A program made the position numbers and the translations under genes. The notes beneath the pieces are model-generated. The model worked only from the letters and a program-made list of their open reading frames with translations, was not told the DNA's origin and ran no database searches. A stretch of DNA of 14,375 nt. Origin: Chloroflexota bacterium. GTDB taxonomy: Bacteria > Chloroflexota > Dehalococcoidia > Lucifugimonadales > Lucifugimonadaceae. The stretch is taken from NCBI GenBank assembly GCA_013911545.1, contig JACETA010000014.1, forward strand, positions 1 to 14,375, written 5' to 3'. Below are positions 1 to 7,146 of the stretch, piece by piece (position 1 is the stretch's first letter; each line of letters opens with the position of its first letter).

Positions 1-768
1 GAAGAAGGGTTCTTTTCTTCGCCTGTACCTTCATTAGTAATAGATGACGTAATTTGGCTTTCAATTAAAAATGAGCAAAGAATAGTGATAATTGATAGAT
101 CTGGTGAAGAATTGAAATCTATAAAAATTGAAGGTGAGCTATCTGATATGATTTATGACGGCAATTTTGTTTGGGTATCTGACCCAAAGGAAAGATCTAT
201 TTTTAAATACACCAAAGATGGCGGATTTGTAAGTGAATTTGAAGTATCTTCAAGGCCAACTAAAATGACTATAGTTAACGAAAATTTATGGTTTGTGAGT
301 ACCCAAGATGATTCGCTAACATGGATGACAAAGTCTGGAGACATAGGGGAGGTTTATCAAATTGGTGGATGGCCTATGGACATACTCTATGACGGAAAAT
401 TTGTTTGGACTTCTAACGCAAGAGAGAAAACAGTCTCAAGAATAACACTGGATGGAGAAGAATTAAAAAAATATAGAGTTGGGGATACACCTATTCAACT
501 AATTTTTTCTGATTTTCATGGCGATGGTCATATATGGGTATTAAACTATGGCGATAATACGCTAATGAAATTGACTAGGTACGGCATGAGACTTGCAGTA
601 ATAACATTAGAGAATGGTTCTTCTGACTTAGCTACATTCCAAGACAAAATAATTACATACAATCCCAACACTGAACTTTTTAAAGAGGTTTCTGCAGAAA
701 TTGGTGGAGAATCCATGGAAAGAAATTTATGGAGAGATCCTGCAACTTTTGACGATGATCAAGAATAG
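1..768 (+). CDS. Beta-propeller (NHL/YVTN/Vgb-like) protein, 5'-truncated
   Basis: The frame is open from base 1 to the TAG at 766-768, giving 255 residues. The GTG at 85 is an internal codon, because the blade pattern continues upstream of it; the true start lies left of the window. Blades are visible as a repeating pattern of an aromatic/Asp-Gly turn, a V/I-W strand and a Lys/Asp-Gly hairpin. Trp residues fall at 19, 58, 97 and 136 of the visible protein, exactly 39 apart, with a further one at 179. This spacing is typical of NHL/YVTN/virginiamycin-lyase-like propellers, which usually act as extracytoplasmic binding or scaffold proteins. No catalytic signature is recognisable, and any signal peptide is outside the window. 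The last 14 bases overlap the start of the next gene, so the two are probably translationally coupled and may act together at the cell surface. The fold is fairly sure; the function is unknown. Confidence 0.85.
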   Translation, partial: EEGFFSSPVPSLVIDDVIWLSIKNEQRIVIIDRSGEELKSIKIEGELSDMIYDGNFVWVSDPKERSIFKYTKDGGFVSEFEVSSRPTKMTIVNENLWFVSTQDDSLTWMTKSGDIGEVYQIGGWPMDILYDGKFVWTSNAREKTVSRITLDGEELKKYRVGDTPIQLIFSDFHGDGHIWVLNYGDNTLMKLTRYGMRLAVITLENGSSDLATFQDKIITYNPNTELFKEVSAEIGGESMERNLWRDPATFDDDQE

Positions 769-1285
769 ATATTTTTTATTTACTTTAATAACAAGCTTCA
801 TAATTATTGCTTGCTCTCCGTCAAATAGCGAACCCATTGTTTATAAAAAAATAATTGAACCAACCTTTACTGTTAATATTTCAAAAATTAATCTAAAAGG
901 GTTCAAGCTTGGTAAAAACTATGATGTTAATGACTTACCAGAATCTATTGAAGCACGCAGCGCAATTTATAATAATAAGGATATTGAAATCAGGAAATAC
1001 CCGTCTCATCAATACGCAATTGAGTTTGGTGAAAATTTTGCTAAAAGTGTGACTGGCAAAGATGCTATTGTTAGTGGCGATAATATCTTATGGAAAGAAG
1101 GTGCTAAAGATAGAAGGAAATGTGTACCAAGAGCAGGCACATCAGAATCTGGTTGTGATCAAAAAGCAAGATATGGTGACTACATTATTCTGGGAGACAT
1201 AATAATATTATGCGAAGGCTTTAGCTCAGAAGAATCGATGGCTTTGTGTCATAATTTTAAAGATAGTCTATTGAATCAACCCTGA
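755..1285 (+). CDS. Small lipoprotein (family shared with the 4812 gene)
   Basis: I place the start at ATG 755 (176 aa) rather than the in-frame ATG at 701. From 755 the protein opens with a classic lipoprotein signal: Met-Ile-Lys-Asn-Arg, a hydrophobic run of about 13 residues, then an Ile-Ile-Ala-Cys lipobox with Cys20. The longer form would bury this behind 18 polar residues. The mature part has no domain I can name. It does resemble the lipoprotein at 4812-5435: a Gly-aromatic-Lys motif is followed by a shared LPESxEAR / FPESxDAR block, an (I/V)RxYP segment, and a C-terminal Tyr-x-x-Tyr-(I/L)-(I/L)-x-Gly strand before an acidic helix. Several Cys residues (for example in KCVP and SGCD) could form disulfides. 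It overlaps the propeller gene by 14 bp and overlaps the convergent SDR gene by 10 bp at its 3' end. Function unknown; it is probably anchored on the outer face of a membrane. Confidence 0.85.
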   Translation: MIKNRYFLFTLITSFIIIACSPSNSEPIVYKKIIEPTFTVNISKINLKGFKLGKNYDVNDLPESIEARSAIYNNKDIEIRKYPSHQYAIEFGENFAKSVTGKDAIVSGDNILWKEGAKDRRKCVPRAGTSESGCDQKARYGDYIILGDIIILCEGFSSEESMALCHNFKDSLLNQP

Positions 1286-2076
1286 TCCCCAGTATCCCAT
1301 GCTCCCCTAGCCATCATTCCTCCGTCAACAACTAGATATTCTCCAGTTATAAAATTTGCTTTACTGCTACTTAAAAAGGAAACAGCATGACCAATTTCTT
1401 CAGGTTCACCAATTCTTCCTATTGGGTGTGCCTCACCAAAACCTTTTATAGCTTGATCAAAATCAGTATCTGGACTAATTGAATTTGTGACCATTGGTGT
1501 ATTGAAAGTGCCTGGGCATATAGCAGTTACTCTTATTTTTTCAGGAGCATAATCAAGTGACATCTGCCTAGTTAATGATAATACTCCGCCCTTACTAGCT
1601 GCATATGGAGGAACTAGTACCATAGATTGCAATCCTTGTACGCTTGCTATATTTACAATTGCCCCTTCTTTATTTTTTCTCATATGAGGAATGGAATATT
1701 TTGACATTAAAAAGTAACTTTTTAGGTTTACATTTATAATTGAATCCCATAACTCTTCTGAAGTATCTTCAACATTTTTATAAGAAGTCAATGGCTGTAT
1801 ACCAACATTATTTACAAGAATATTGACTGTGCCAAAATTTTTAACGCATTCATTAACAACTTTTTCTGGAATATCTGACTTTTCAAAATCTGCTTTAACA
1901 AAAATTGCAGATCCCCCATTATCATTTATTTCTTTGGCAGCTTTATTTCCATGTTCATCAGATATATCTGCAATGCAGATTTTTGCACCTTCAGAAGAAA
2001 GCACATCAACAATCCCTTTACCTATTCCCTGCGCTCCACCAGTTACAATTGCAACTTTTTTGTCATGAATAGCCAT
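1276..2076 (-). CDS. Short-chain dehydrogenase/reductase (classical SDR, probably NAD-dependent)
   Basis: This is a complete 266-aa classical SDR, a usual length for the family. The Rossmann motif TGGAQGIG is at residues 12-19. Asp37 at the end of the second strand favours NAD over NADP. The NNVG motif at 89-92 is a variant of NNAG. The catalytic tetrad is intact: Asn117, Ser145, Tyr158 and Lys162 (YxxxK). The C-terminus carries the usual GEYLVVDGG segment. Relatives oxidise secondary alcohols or sugar hydroxyls (glucose, fucose and gluconate dehydrogenases, 3-oxoacyl reductases). The substrate cannot be read from sequence, but the divergently placed SMP-30 lactonase makes an aldose 1-dehydrogenase producing a lactone a reasonable inference. 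An AAAGGGG ribosome site ends 7 nt before the ATG. The 3' end overlaps the convergent lipoprotein gene. Confidence 0.93.
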   Translation of the reverse strand: MAIHDKKVAIVTGGAQGIGKGIVDVLSSEGAKICIADISDEHGNKAAKEINDNGGSAIFVKADFEKSDIPEKVVNECVKNFGTVNILVNNVGIQPLTSYKNVEDTSEELWDSIINVNLKSYFLMSKYSIPHMRKNKEGAIVNIASVQGLQSMVLVPPYAASKGGVLSLTRQMSLDYAPEKIRVTAICPGTFNTPMVTNSISPDTDFDQAIKGFGEAHPIGRIGEPEEIGHAVSFLSSSKANFITGEYLVVDGGMMARGAWDTGDQG

Positions 2077-2166
2077 AATTAAACCCCTTTTTATAAATTT
2101 TCTATAAATTATACATGATATAAAATATCCTGATATTATTGTGACATATTAAAATTAGGAGTTTTT
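2077..2166. promoter_or_regulatory. Divergent promoter region between SDR and SMP-30 genes
   Basis: This 90-bp spacer is the only place from which both divergent genes can be transcribed. On the minus strand a perfect TATAAT lies at 2113-2108, giving a short leader for the SDR, with no good -35. On the plus strand an extended -10, TGA-TATTAT, lies at 2131-2139, again without a convincing -35. The SMP-30 gene has a clear AGGAG at 2157-2161. In DNA this AT-rich, -10-like hexamers arise by chance, so these positions are candidates only. No strong dyad operator is evident. Confidence 0.35.
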
Positions 2167-3060
2167 ATGGATTATCACATTGAAAAAGTTGCATCTGCAA
2201 ATGCGGAAGTGGGTGAAGGGCCAGTTTGGAACCCAGAAGAAAAAAAAGTTTATTGGACCGATATTGCTGGAGGAAAATTATTTAAATATGACCCCTCTTC
2301 AGGATCAAACGAAACAATACACAATGGAGTATCAGTTGGGGGTTACAGATTTAATGAAAATGGTGGCTTAGTTTTGGGTACATGGGAAGGTGTTTGGCTA
2401 TGGAATTCAGATGATGATTATAAAATCTTAAAAGAAGGTAAGGTTGATGGAACTGATGTCCCAATTAGAGTAAATGATGCTACTTCAGGACCAGATGGTA
2501 GTTTTTATTGCGGAACTGATAGAGAAGGATGGAAAGATGATGTGGTTTTCAGATTAAATACTGACGGATCAATTGATGTAATTGATGAAGGCGTAGAATT
2601 GTGCAATGGCATGGGTTTCTCTCCTGACTTACTAGAGTTCTACAGCACAGACACAATCAAAAAAACTATATATAAATGGGATTATAATTCTACAACTAAA
2701 GCTATATCAAATAAGAGGGTTCTTGTTAAATACGAAGGCGATGGAATAACCGATGGCATGACTGTAGATTCTGAAGGATTTATATGGTCAGCAATATGGT
2801 GGGGGTCCAAAGTAATGAGATTTGATCCTGAAGGAAAATTAGAAAGAGAAGTACATTTTCCAGCAACACAAACATCATGCCCTATGTTTGGAGGGGAAAA
2901 CTTAAATGAGTTATATGTTTCTACTGCAGGAGCTGACTTTGGCGGAGAACCAACTGGTATCGAACCGCCAGGCTACGACTTTAATGCTTACAGAGGCGGA
3001 GATTTATTTAAGGCAACTTTAGATATACAAGGAAAACCTGAATATAAAACTAAATTTTAG
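2167..3060 (+). CDS. SMP-30/gluconolactonase-family lactonase
   Basis: This is a 297-aa six-bladed propeller of the SMP-30/gluconolaconase/LRE family, full length. The divalent-metal and substrate residues known from human SMP-30 are all present: Glu17 in GEGPVW, Arg101 and Asn103 in RVND, Asn147 in NGMGFSPD and Asp196 in DGMTVD. The C-terminal Gly-Gly-x-Leu-Phe block is also typical. These enzymes hydrolyse aldono-1,4- or 1,5-lactones to the open acid. The neighbouring SDR would supply such a lactone and the downstream UxuA-like dehydratase would consume the acid. The ATG is set by an AGGAG ending 5 nt upstream. No signal peptide is visible, so it is probably cytoplasmic. Its stop lies 3 bp from the convergent RraA-like gene. 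The family is secure; the sugar is unknown. Confidence 0.94.
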   Translation: MDYHIEKVASANAEVGEGPVWNPEEKKVYWTDIAGGKLFKYDPSSGSNETIHNGVSVGGYRFNENGGLVLGTWEGVWLWNSDDDYKILKEGKVDGTDVPIRVNDATSGPDGSFYCGTDREGWKDDVVFRLNTDGSIDVIDEGVELCNGMGFSPDLLEFYSTDTIKKTIYKWDYNSTTKAISNKRVLVKYEGDGITDGMTVDSEGFIWSAIWWGSKVMRFDPEGKLEREVHFPATQTSCPMFGGENLNELYVSTAGADFGGEPTGIEPPGYDFNAYRGGDLFKATLDIQGKPEYKTKF

Positions 3061-3063
3061 TTT

Positions 3064-3714
3064 TTAGAAAACTCTATATTTTAAATAGGCTTCTTTTGGG
3101 TCAACTCCTGAAAGAATATCTTTTCTAAGTTGACTCTCAGTATTTATATATTCTTCAGTTTCTTTAATTACTTCTTGAGCAATTTCTTGAGGGATTATTA
3201 CTACACCATCAATGTCACCCAAAACATAATCACCAGATTTAATAACTAAATTTCCAATTTTAATTGGCTCACCTAGCGATGTTATTTTCCATCTGCATAC
3301 AACATCTGACGGTGTAAAATATTTACAAAATACAGGAAAGTCTAGGTTGAGTATAAAATCAACATCTCTGCACCCTCCATCAACAATGTAACCTTTAACA
3401 CCTTTATATTTTAAAGTTTCTGCTGACAACTCCCCCATATGAGCAATGGTATCGTCATTAGGTTGGCAAATTACAACTGAATCAGAAGGTGCTTTACTTA
3501 ACATTTCAGTCCAACTTAGCATAGAAGTATCTTTATCTATTGTTTCATCAATTTCACCGCTACATGTCCAAATTCTGCCAGCAAGCTTTTTTGAAGGATC
3601 GATACATTTAATTTTATTAGGCAAAATAGTGTTTATATTACCTCGCTCTCTTAACACATCATAAACAGCACCTGTGTAGCAATTTTCTAATCTTTCTATT
3701 AAATTATCCTGCAT
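3064..3714 (-). CDS. RraA-like / HMG-aldolase family protein
   Basis: A 216-aa protein with the RraA fold. Signature elements are GEL at residues 94-96, the VDGGCRD block with Arg116-Asp117, and an IGDxDGVVIIP-like strand near residues 190-200. The Arg-Asp pair corresponds to the pyruvate- and Mg-binding residues of the class II 4-hydroxy-4-methyl-2-oxoglutarate/oxaloacetate aldolases, so an aldolase or decarboxylase role on a 2-oxo acid is more likely than RNase E inhibition. Databases often label such proteins as regulators of ribonuclease activity, which would mislead here. Its ATG lies inside the end of the UxuA-like gene (11-bp overlap), and only a weak ribosome site (GGTGA) precedes it, which points to translational coupling: dehydration followed by cleavage of a 2-oxo-3-deoxy acid. 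The exact substrate is not known. Confidence 0.88.
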   Translation of the reverse strand: MQDNLIERLENCYTGAVYDVLRERGNINTILPNKIKCIDPSKKLAGRIWTCSGEIDETIDKDTSMLSWTEMLSKAPSDSVVICQPNDDTIAHMGELSAETLKYKGVKGYIVDGGCRDVDFILNLDFPVFCKYFTPSDVVCRWKITSLGEPIKIGNLVIKSGDYVLGDIDGVVIIPQEIAQEVIKETEEYINTESQLRKDILSGVDPKEAYLKYRVF

Positions 3715-4732
3715 GTCTTTTCACCGATTCTATTGTTGCTTGTATATATCCATTTGCAAATGCTCTGCCTCTGTGACCCCAAGTTGAATCATTTACTCCA
3801 ACTGGAACATGATCATCTACGAATACTCCATCAAACCCAACTTCGTTATAAATTTCCATAGCTTTATACATATCTACATAACCTGTATTTATGAATTCTT
3901 CTTGAAATTTTGGCACCTGACCAGATACATTCCTAAAATGAACGTATAATATTTTTTTTCTTTCACCAAAATAACGTATCATTTCATAAATATCTTCATT
4001 CATTTCTGAAAATGTGCCTTGGCAAAATTCTATAGCATTAGAATCAGATGGATAAATCTCAATCAATCTCTTGTATGAATCAAAACTTCTAAACAACATT
4101 GCTGCGCCACCTAATTTGGGAACCGGTGGATCACAAGGGTGTATACCAAGCCTGATACCCTCTTCTTCAGCAATTGGAGTTATTATTTTTATCCAATATT
4201 CCAAGTTTTCCCACATTTCATCATCTTCATATATTCTTCCATGCTGCAAAGATTCTTTTCCGTCAACTTCCAAACTTTTTTCAAGACCCTCCTCAACAAT
4301 CGAATAATCAAATGCAGTAGCCAAAGCCCCTCCCCTAATTTTTTTATCTCTTTGAGTTCTCCAAACCCTAGAAGGCATCCAGTTATAACCTAAAATTTTT
4401 ACTCCCGCCCTAGCAATATTTCTTACCGTATAAATCATATTTTCGATTTGCTCATCTCTTTTTGGCCCACCAAGCATTACATGATCATAAAATCTTGTTG
4501 GAACATTTTCAAAAGCTTCTATTTTACATCCATAACTTTCTACCTTTTCTTTAAGGTTTAAAATATCTTTAAGTTCCCATTTCTCTTGGCCTTTTACTGC
4601 ACCTTCAACATAAGATTGAATTATTAAATCTGTAGCTCCAAATTGAGCAGCAAACTGCAATGTTTCATCTGCTACTGATTGTGGTTTTTCATAATCTACT
4701 GGGTCAACCCCAACATTAAATCCCGGTCTCAT
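3704..4732 (-). CDS. UxuA-like (mannonate dehydratase family) sugar-acid dehydratase
   Basis: A 342-aa TIM-barrel protein of the mannonate dehydratase/xylose-isomerase-like superfamily, shorter than E. coli UxuA (about 394 aa). Recognisable blocks are GIRLGIHPCDPPVPKLGG (192-209), EFCQGTFSEM (235-244), VHFRNVSG (264-271) and FVDDHVP (304-310). His198, Cys237, His265 and Asp306/Asp307 line up with the His-Cys-His-Asp metal site of characterised mannonate dehydratases. One difference is Cys200, where UxuA normally has the first Asp of HPDDPP. The expected reaction is dehydration of an aldonic acid to a 2-dehydro-3-deoxy acid; D-mannonate is the family default but is unproven here. An AGAGAGG ribosome site lies 5 nt before the ATG. 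It is first in a two-gene unit with the overlapping RraA-like gene. Confidence 0.88.
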   Translation of the reverse strand: MRPGFNVGVDPVDYEKPQSVADETLQFAAQFGATDLIIQSYVEGAVKGQEKWELKDILNLKEKVESYGCKIEAFENVPTRFYDHVMLGGPKRDEQIENMIYTVRNIARAGVKILGYNWMPSRVWRTQRDKKIRGGALATAFDYSIVEEGLEKSLEVDGKESLQHGRIYEDDEMWENLEYWIKIITPIAEEEGIRLGIHPCDPPVPKLGGAAMLFRSFDSYKRLIEIYPSDSNAIEFCQGTFSEMNEDIYEMIRYFGERKKILYVHFRNVSGQVPKFQEEFINTGYVDMYKAMEIYNEVGFDGVFVDDHVPVGVNDSTWGHRGRAFANGYIQATIESVKRHAG

Positions 4733-4811
4733 TATTGCCTCTCTTTATAATTATCTTGTAAGGTATATGTTAGATTAAAAATTACTAAAATTGAAATCGT
4801 AAGGATTAAAA
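4733..4811. promoter_or_regulatory. Divergent promoter region, dehydratase / lipoprotein-aldolase
   Basis: This 79-bp AT-rich spacer must carry promoters for the minus-strand dehydratase unit and the plus-strand lipoprotein-aldolase unit. On the minus strand GATAAT at 4755-4750 resembles a -10, and AGAGAGG at 4744-4738 is the ribosome site. On the plus strand TTGTAA at 4756-4761 resembles a -35 but no good -10 sits at normal spacing; AAGGA at about 4802-4806 is the ribosome site. I see no clear operator. Confidence 0.3.
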
Positions 4812-5435
4812 ATGAAAAAATTTTTACCATTAATATTAATATTTATTTTCCTTTTTGCAGCATGTGGAGGAGATTCCAGCTCAGATGAATTTGTTTCGTC
4901 TTCAAACGTATATGAAATGAAGGATGTAACATCTGCAGGATGGAAGATGAAAAAGGGATTTGAAATAGCTGAATTTCCGGAATCAACGGATGCAAGATGG
5001 GGATTTGCTGGCCCAGATGGGCGAGAAGTTGCTGTAATAAGGTATCCTAATACCGAATTAGCAAATACAAAGGGATTGCAGGCAGCCCAAGAACAAACAG
5101 AATATATTGAACCTATAGAAGGAATAACTGCATATGGAGATAAAGTTGAAAAAACCACCTGTAGAGGATTTGCTGATTACCCTCCTCCTTACAAAGTCAC
5201 TCAAGAAAAAAATTTAGGGATTAATAAAACTTTCTTGTTAAATAAAAATAATTTTATTGAAGAATCTTTAGATTCTATTAATGCTGACTGTCCAAGAAGA
5301 GAGCCTTTCTATAGAGTTTATTTAATTGAAGGCAATCTTGTATTTCTTGGAGAACTTTTAAGAAAAGAAGATTTGCAAATGGTGGATGTTTTTCTAGAAG
5401 AATTAGCAATAAAAGTTAGAGAAGGGAAAGAATAA
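4812..5435 (+). CDS. Small lipoprotein (paralogue of the 755 gene)
   Basis: A 207-aa protein with an obvious lipoprotein signal: Met-Lys-Lys, a hydrophobic core, then Phe-Ala-Ala-Cys with Cys18 and a Gly-Gly-Asp-Ser-Ser-Ser linker. The mature part matches no family I can name but is related to the lipoprotein at 755-1285. Shared elements are AGWKMKKGF (KGFKLGKNY in the other), FPESTDAR (LPESIEAR), VIRYP (IRKYP) and, near the C-terminus, a CPR motif followed by Tyr-x-x-Tyr-Leu-Ile-x-Gly and an acidic helix. Its stop codon shares one base with the start of the downstream aldolase (TAATG), so the two are co-translated. That pairing of a surface lipoprotein with a cytoplasmic aldolase is unexpected. 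It is not a recognisable transporter binding protein (too short, no such motifs). Function unknown. Confidence 0.88.
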   Translation: MKKFLPLILIFIFLFAACGGDSSSDEFVSSSNVYEMKDVTSAGWKMKKGFEIAEFPESTDARWGFAGPDGREVAVIRYPNTELANTKGLQAAQEQTEYIEPIEGITAYGDKVEKTTCRGFADYPPPYKVTQEKNLGINKTFLLNKNNFIEESLDSINADCPRREPFYRVYLIEGNLVFLGELLRKEDLQMVDVFLEELAIKVREGKE

Positions 5436-6328
5436 TGACTAGAATTAATAAATTAATTGACCTAATAGAATCCGGTCAACAAATATATATCAATAAACCT
5501 GATGAATTATCATTTCAATGCGGAAAAGAAATGGCTAGTACTTGGGCAGATCTTTTATTAATAGATTTCGAACATCACTATTTTGATGTAAAAGGTTTAC
5601 ATGAATTTATGAAGGGTCTTAAGGCCGGCGGACCAACAAAGAGTGGTCATCTAACGCCCGCAGTAATTACAACGCTCCCATCAAACGCAACTACAGTAAA
5701 TGAGGTTTTGGCTAATGCATGGCAATCAAGGCATGTATTGAGCACTGGAATCCATGGAATATTAAATACTCATACAAGGTCTGCTGAGGCTGTTGCAGCC
5801 TTTGTTGCTACATGTAGATACCCTTTTCAAGAATTAGGTAAAGATATAATACCTGAAGGATTAAGGGGAGCAGGTGGTCAAGGAGAACCGGCAGAATTAT
5901 GGGGGATGTCCAATGAAGAATACGTACAAAAATGTGATCCATGGCCTCTTAACCCAGACGGTGAATTATTTCTAGGATTAAAAATCGAAGATAAATATTG
6001 CGTTGAAAACGTTGATGAAATTGCTGCTGTCCCTGGAATTGCATTTGCAGAATGGGGGCCGGGTGATATGGGTATGTCTTATGGGCTCCCAGATGCTCAC
6101 GATCCACCATATCCAGAAATAATGAACGAAGCTAGAGAAAAAATTAAATCTGCTTTACATAAGAATGGTAAGGTCTTTTACTCAAGCTGGAATGATTTTT
6201 CTATGGGCCCTGAAGAAAGAATCAAGTACATTATAGATGTACTGGGATCTGGAATGGTTGGAGGTCCAGACATTGAAGAAATGGCCAAAATAGGAAGAGA
6301 ATTTAAAGGCAGAAAAATTCCTTATTAA
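5435..6328 (+). CDS. Divergent HpcH/HpaI-family aldolase-like protein
   Basis: A 297-aa member of the HpcH/HpaI (class II pyruvate aldolase) family, about 40 residues longer than typical. The catalytic His is in IDFEHH (His47), and the metal ligands are Glu185 (LKIED) and Asp211 (GPGDM). The invariant pyruvate-binding Arg of HpaI (Arg70 in E. coli, Arg71 in the 9998 protein here) is replaced by Ile78 in TPAVIT. An insert at about 136-180, rich in Gly, Trp and Pro and including DPWPLNPDGE, sits before the Glu ligand strand. Metal binding seems intact, but pyruvate enolate stabilisation must differ, so a different 2-oxo acid or a non-aldol reaction is possible. The start follows GAAGGGAAAG and overlaps the lipoprotein stop by 1 bp. 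The 3' end overlaps the metallophosphoesterase gene by 4 bp. The family is secure; the activity is uncertain. Confidence 0.9.
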   Translation: MTRINKLIDLIESGQQIYINKPDELSFQCGKEMASTWADLLLIDFEHHYFDVKGLHEFMKGLKAGGPTKSGHLTPAVITTLPSNATTVNEVLANAWQSRHVLSTGIHGILNTHTRSAEAVAAFVATCRYPFQELGKDIIPEGLRGAGGQGEPAELWGMSNEEYVQKCDPWPLNPDGELFLGLKIEDKYCVENVDEIAAVPGIAFAEWGPGDMGMSYGLPDAHDPPYPEIMNEAREKIKSALHKNGKVFYSSWNDFSMGPEERIKYIIDVLGSGMVGGPDIEEMAKIGREFKGRKIPY

Positions 6329-7146
6329 ATTTTATAAAAATCATAAGATAGTTTTTCATTTTTAAAATCAATAATTCTGTACCCTGAAGGATCATTTCCA
6401 AGAGGAACTCCTAGAGCAGAAGTTACTATAATTTTAGTCTTATTGAATTGAGTTTCTAAATTAATATGAAGGTGACCTGTAAAAATATATTCCAGACTAT
6501 GGTTTTCAAATAAATTAAAGAATTCATCATTAATTTTTTTTTCAAAAGCCCAATACGAAATATCTTTTCCATGAAGATCTTTTTCACCTGAATTTAGAAT
6601 ATCTTTTTTATCAATAAATGGAGGGTGATGCATAACAACTATTATTCTTTTTTTTGATTTAAAAGTTTTTAATGTTTCCTTTATGAAATTTACCTGTTCA
6701 TTATAAAGTACTGAATTTTCATAATTTATAAACTTGGAACTGTTTAAAAAAATAATTTCAAACCCCTTCCAATTAATTTTATAAAAATCATCACCGAAAT
6801 TATGTTTATAAAATTCTAAACCCTTCATTGATAAATTATTAGGATCAATTCCCACATCATGATTTCCAGGGACATGGTTAATTTTGACTCCAATATTTTT
6901 TGAAAAATTTAAATAATTTTTAAGATCTATTTCTTTATCAATTTCATTGACAATATCTCCGGCATGCACAATGAATTCCGGATTAAATTTATCTACAACT
7001 AATTGAAATTTTTCTAAATTTATTAATTCTTTTTTTGAAGGTTCATGATTTTCGATCCATCTTGATATTGTTGGATTCCATTTCTCAGAATTGAAATTTT
7101 TCTTTGCCATTCCGAGCTGCGTATCTGTAATTAGTAATATAGACAT
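6325..7146 (-). CDS. Calcineurin-like metallophosphoesterase
   Basis: A 273-aa metallophosphoesterase with the full motif set: Asp8-x-Gln10 (DTQ, where many members have DxH), GD at 63-64, GNHD at 94-97, HH at 173-174 and GHLH at 224-227. The DxQ form of motif I recalls the CPPED1/CSTP1-like group of phosphatases. The substrate could be a phosphoprotein, nucleotide or phosphodiester and cannot be told from sequence. No signal peptide is present. The protein is extremely rich in Lys, Asn and Ile, in line with very AT-rich codons. No ribosome site is visible before the ATG, so the start is less certain than elsewhere. It is divergent from glnA and overlaps the upstream aldolase gene tail to tail by 4 bp; no functional link to either is obvious. 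Confidence 0.9.
   Translation of the reverse strand: MSILLITDTQLGMAKKNFNSEKWNPTISRWIENHEPSKKELINLEKFQLVVDKFNPEFIVHAGDIVNEIDKEIDLKNYLNFSKNIGVKINHVPGNHDVGIDPNNLSMKGLEFYKHNFGDDFYKINWKGFEIIFLNSSKFINYENSVLYNEQVNFIKETLKTFKSKKRIIVVMHHPPFIDKKDILNSGEKDLHGKDISYWAFEKKINDEFFNLFENHSLEYIFTGHLHINLETQFNKTKIIVTSALGVPLGNDPSGYRIIDFKNEKLSYDFYKI

Noticed and set aside
85..87. GTG at 85 as the start of the beta-propeller gene
   Set aside because: The frame is open to base 1 and the residues before the GTG form another blade with its Trp exactly 39 residues before the next, so the gene starts outside the window.
701..754. ATG at 701 as the start of the first lipoprotein
   Set aside because: It would place 18 polar residues before a normal lipoprotein signal peptide; ATG 755 gives the standard short charged N-region.
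3064..3714. RraA as a regulator of RNase E
   Set aside because: The Arg-Asp active-site pair and coupling to a sugar-acid dehydratase point to the aldolase side of the family; I see nothing specific for RNase E binding.
4775..5158. Minus-strand 127-aa open frame across the second lipoprotein
   Set aside because: It lies opposite a gene with a clear signal peptide and paralogue, shows no domain or ribosome site, and has the Ser/Pro/Phe-rich look of an antisense shadow.
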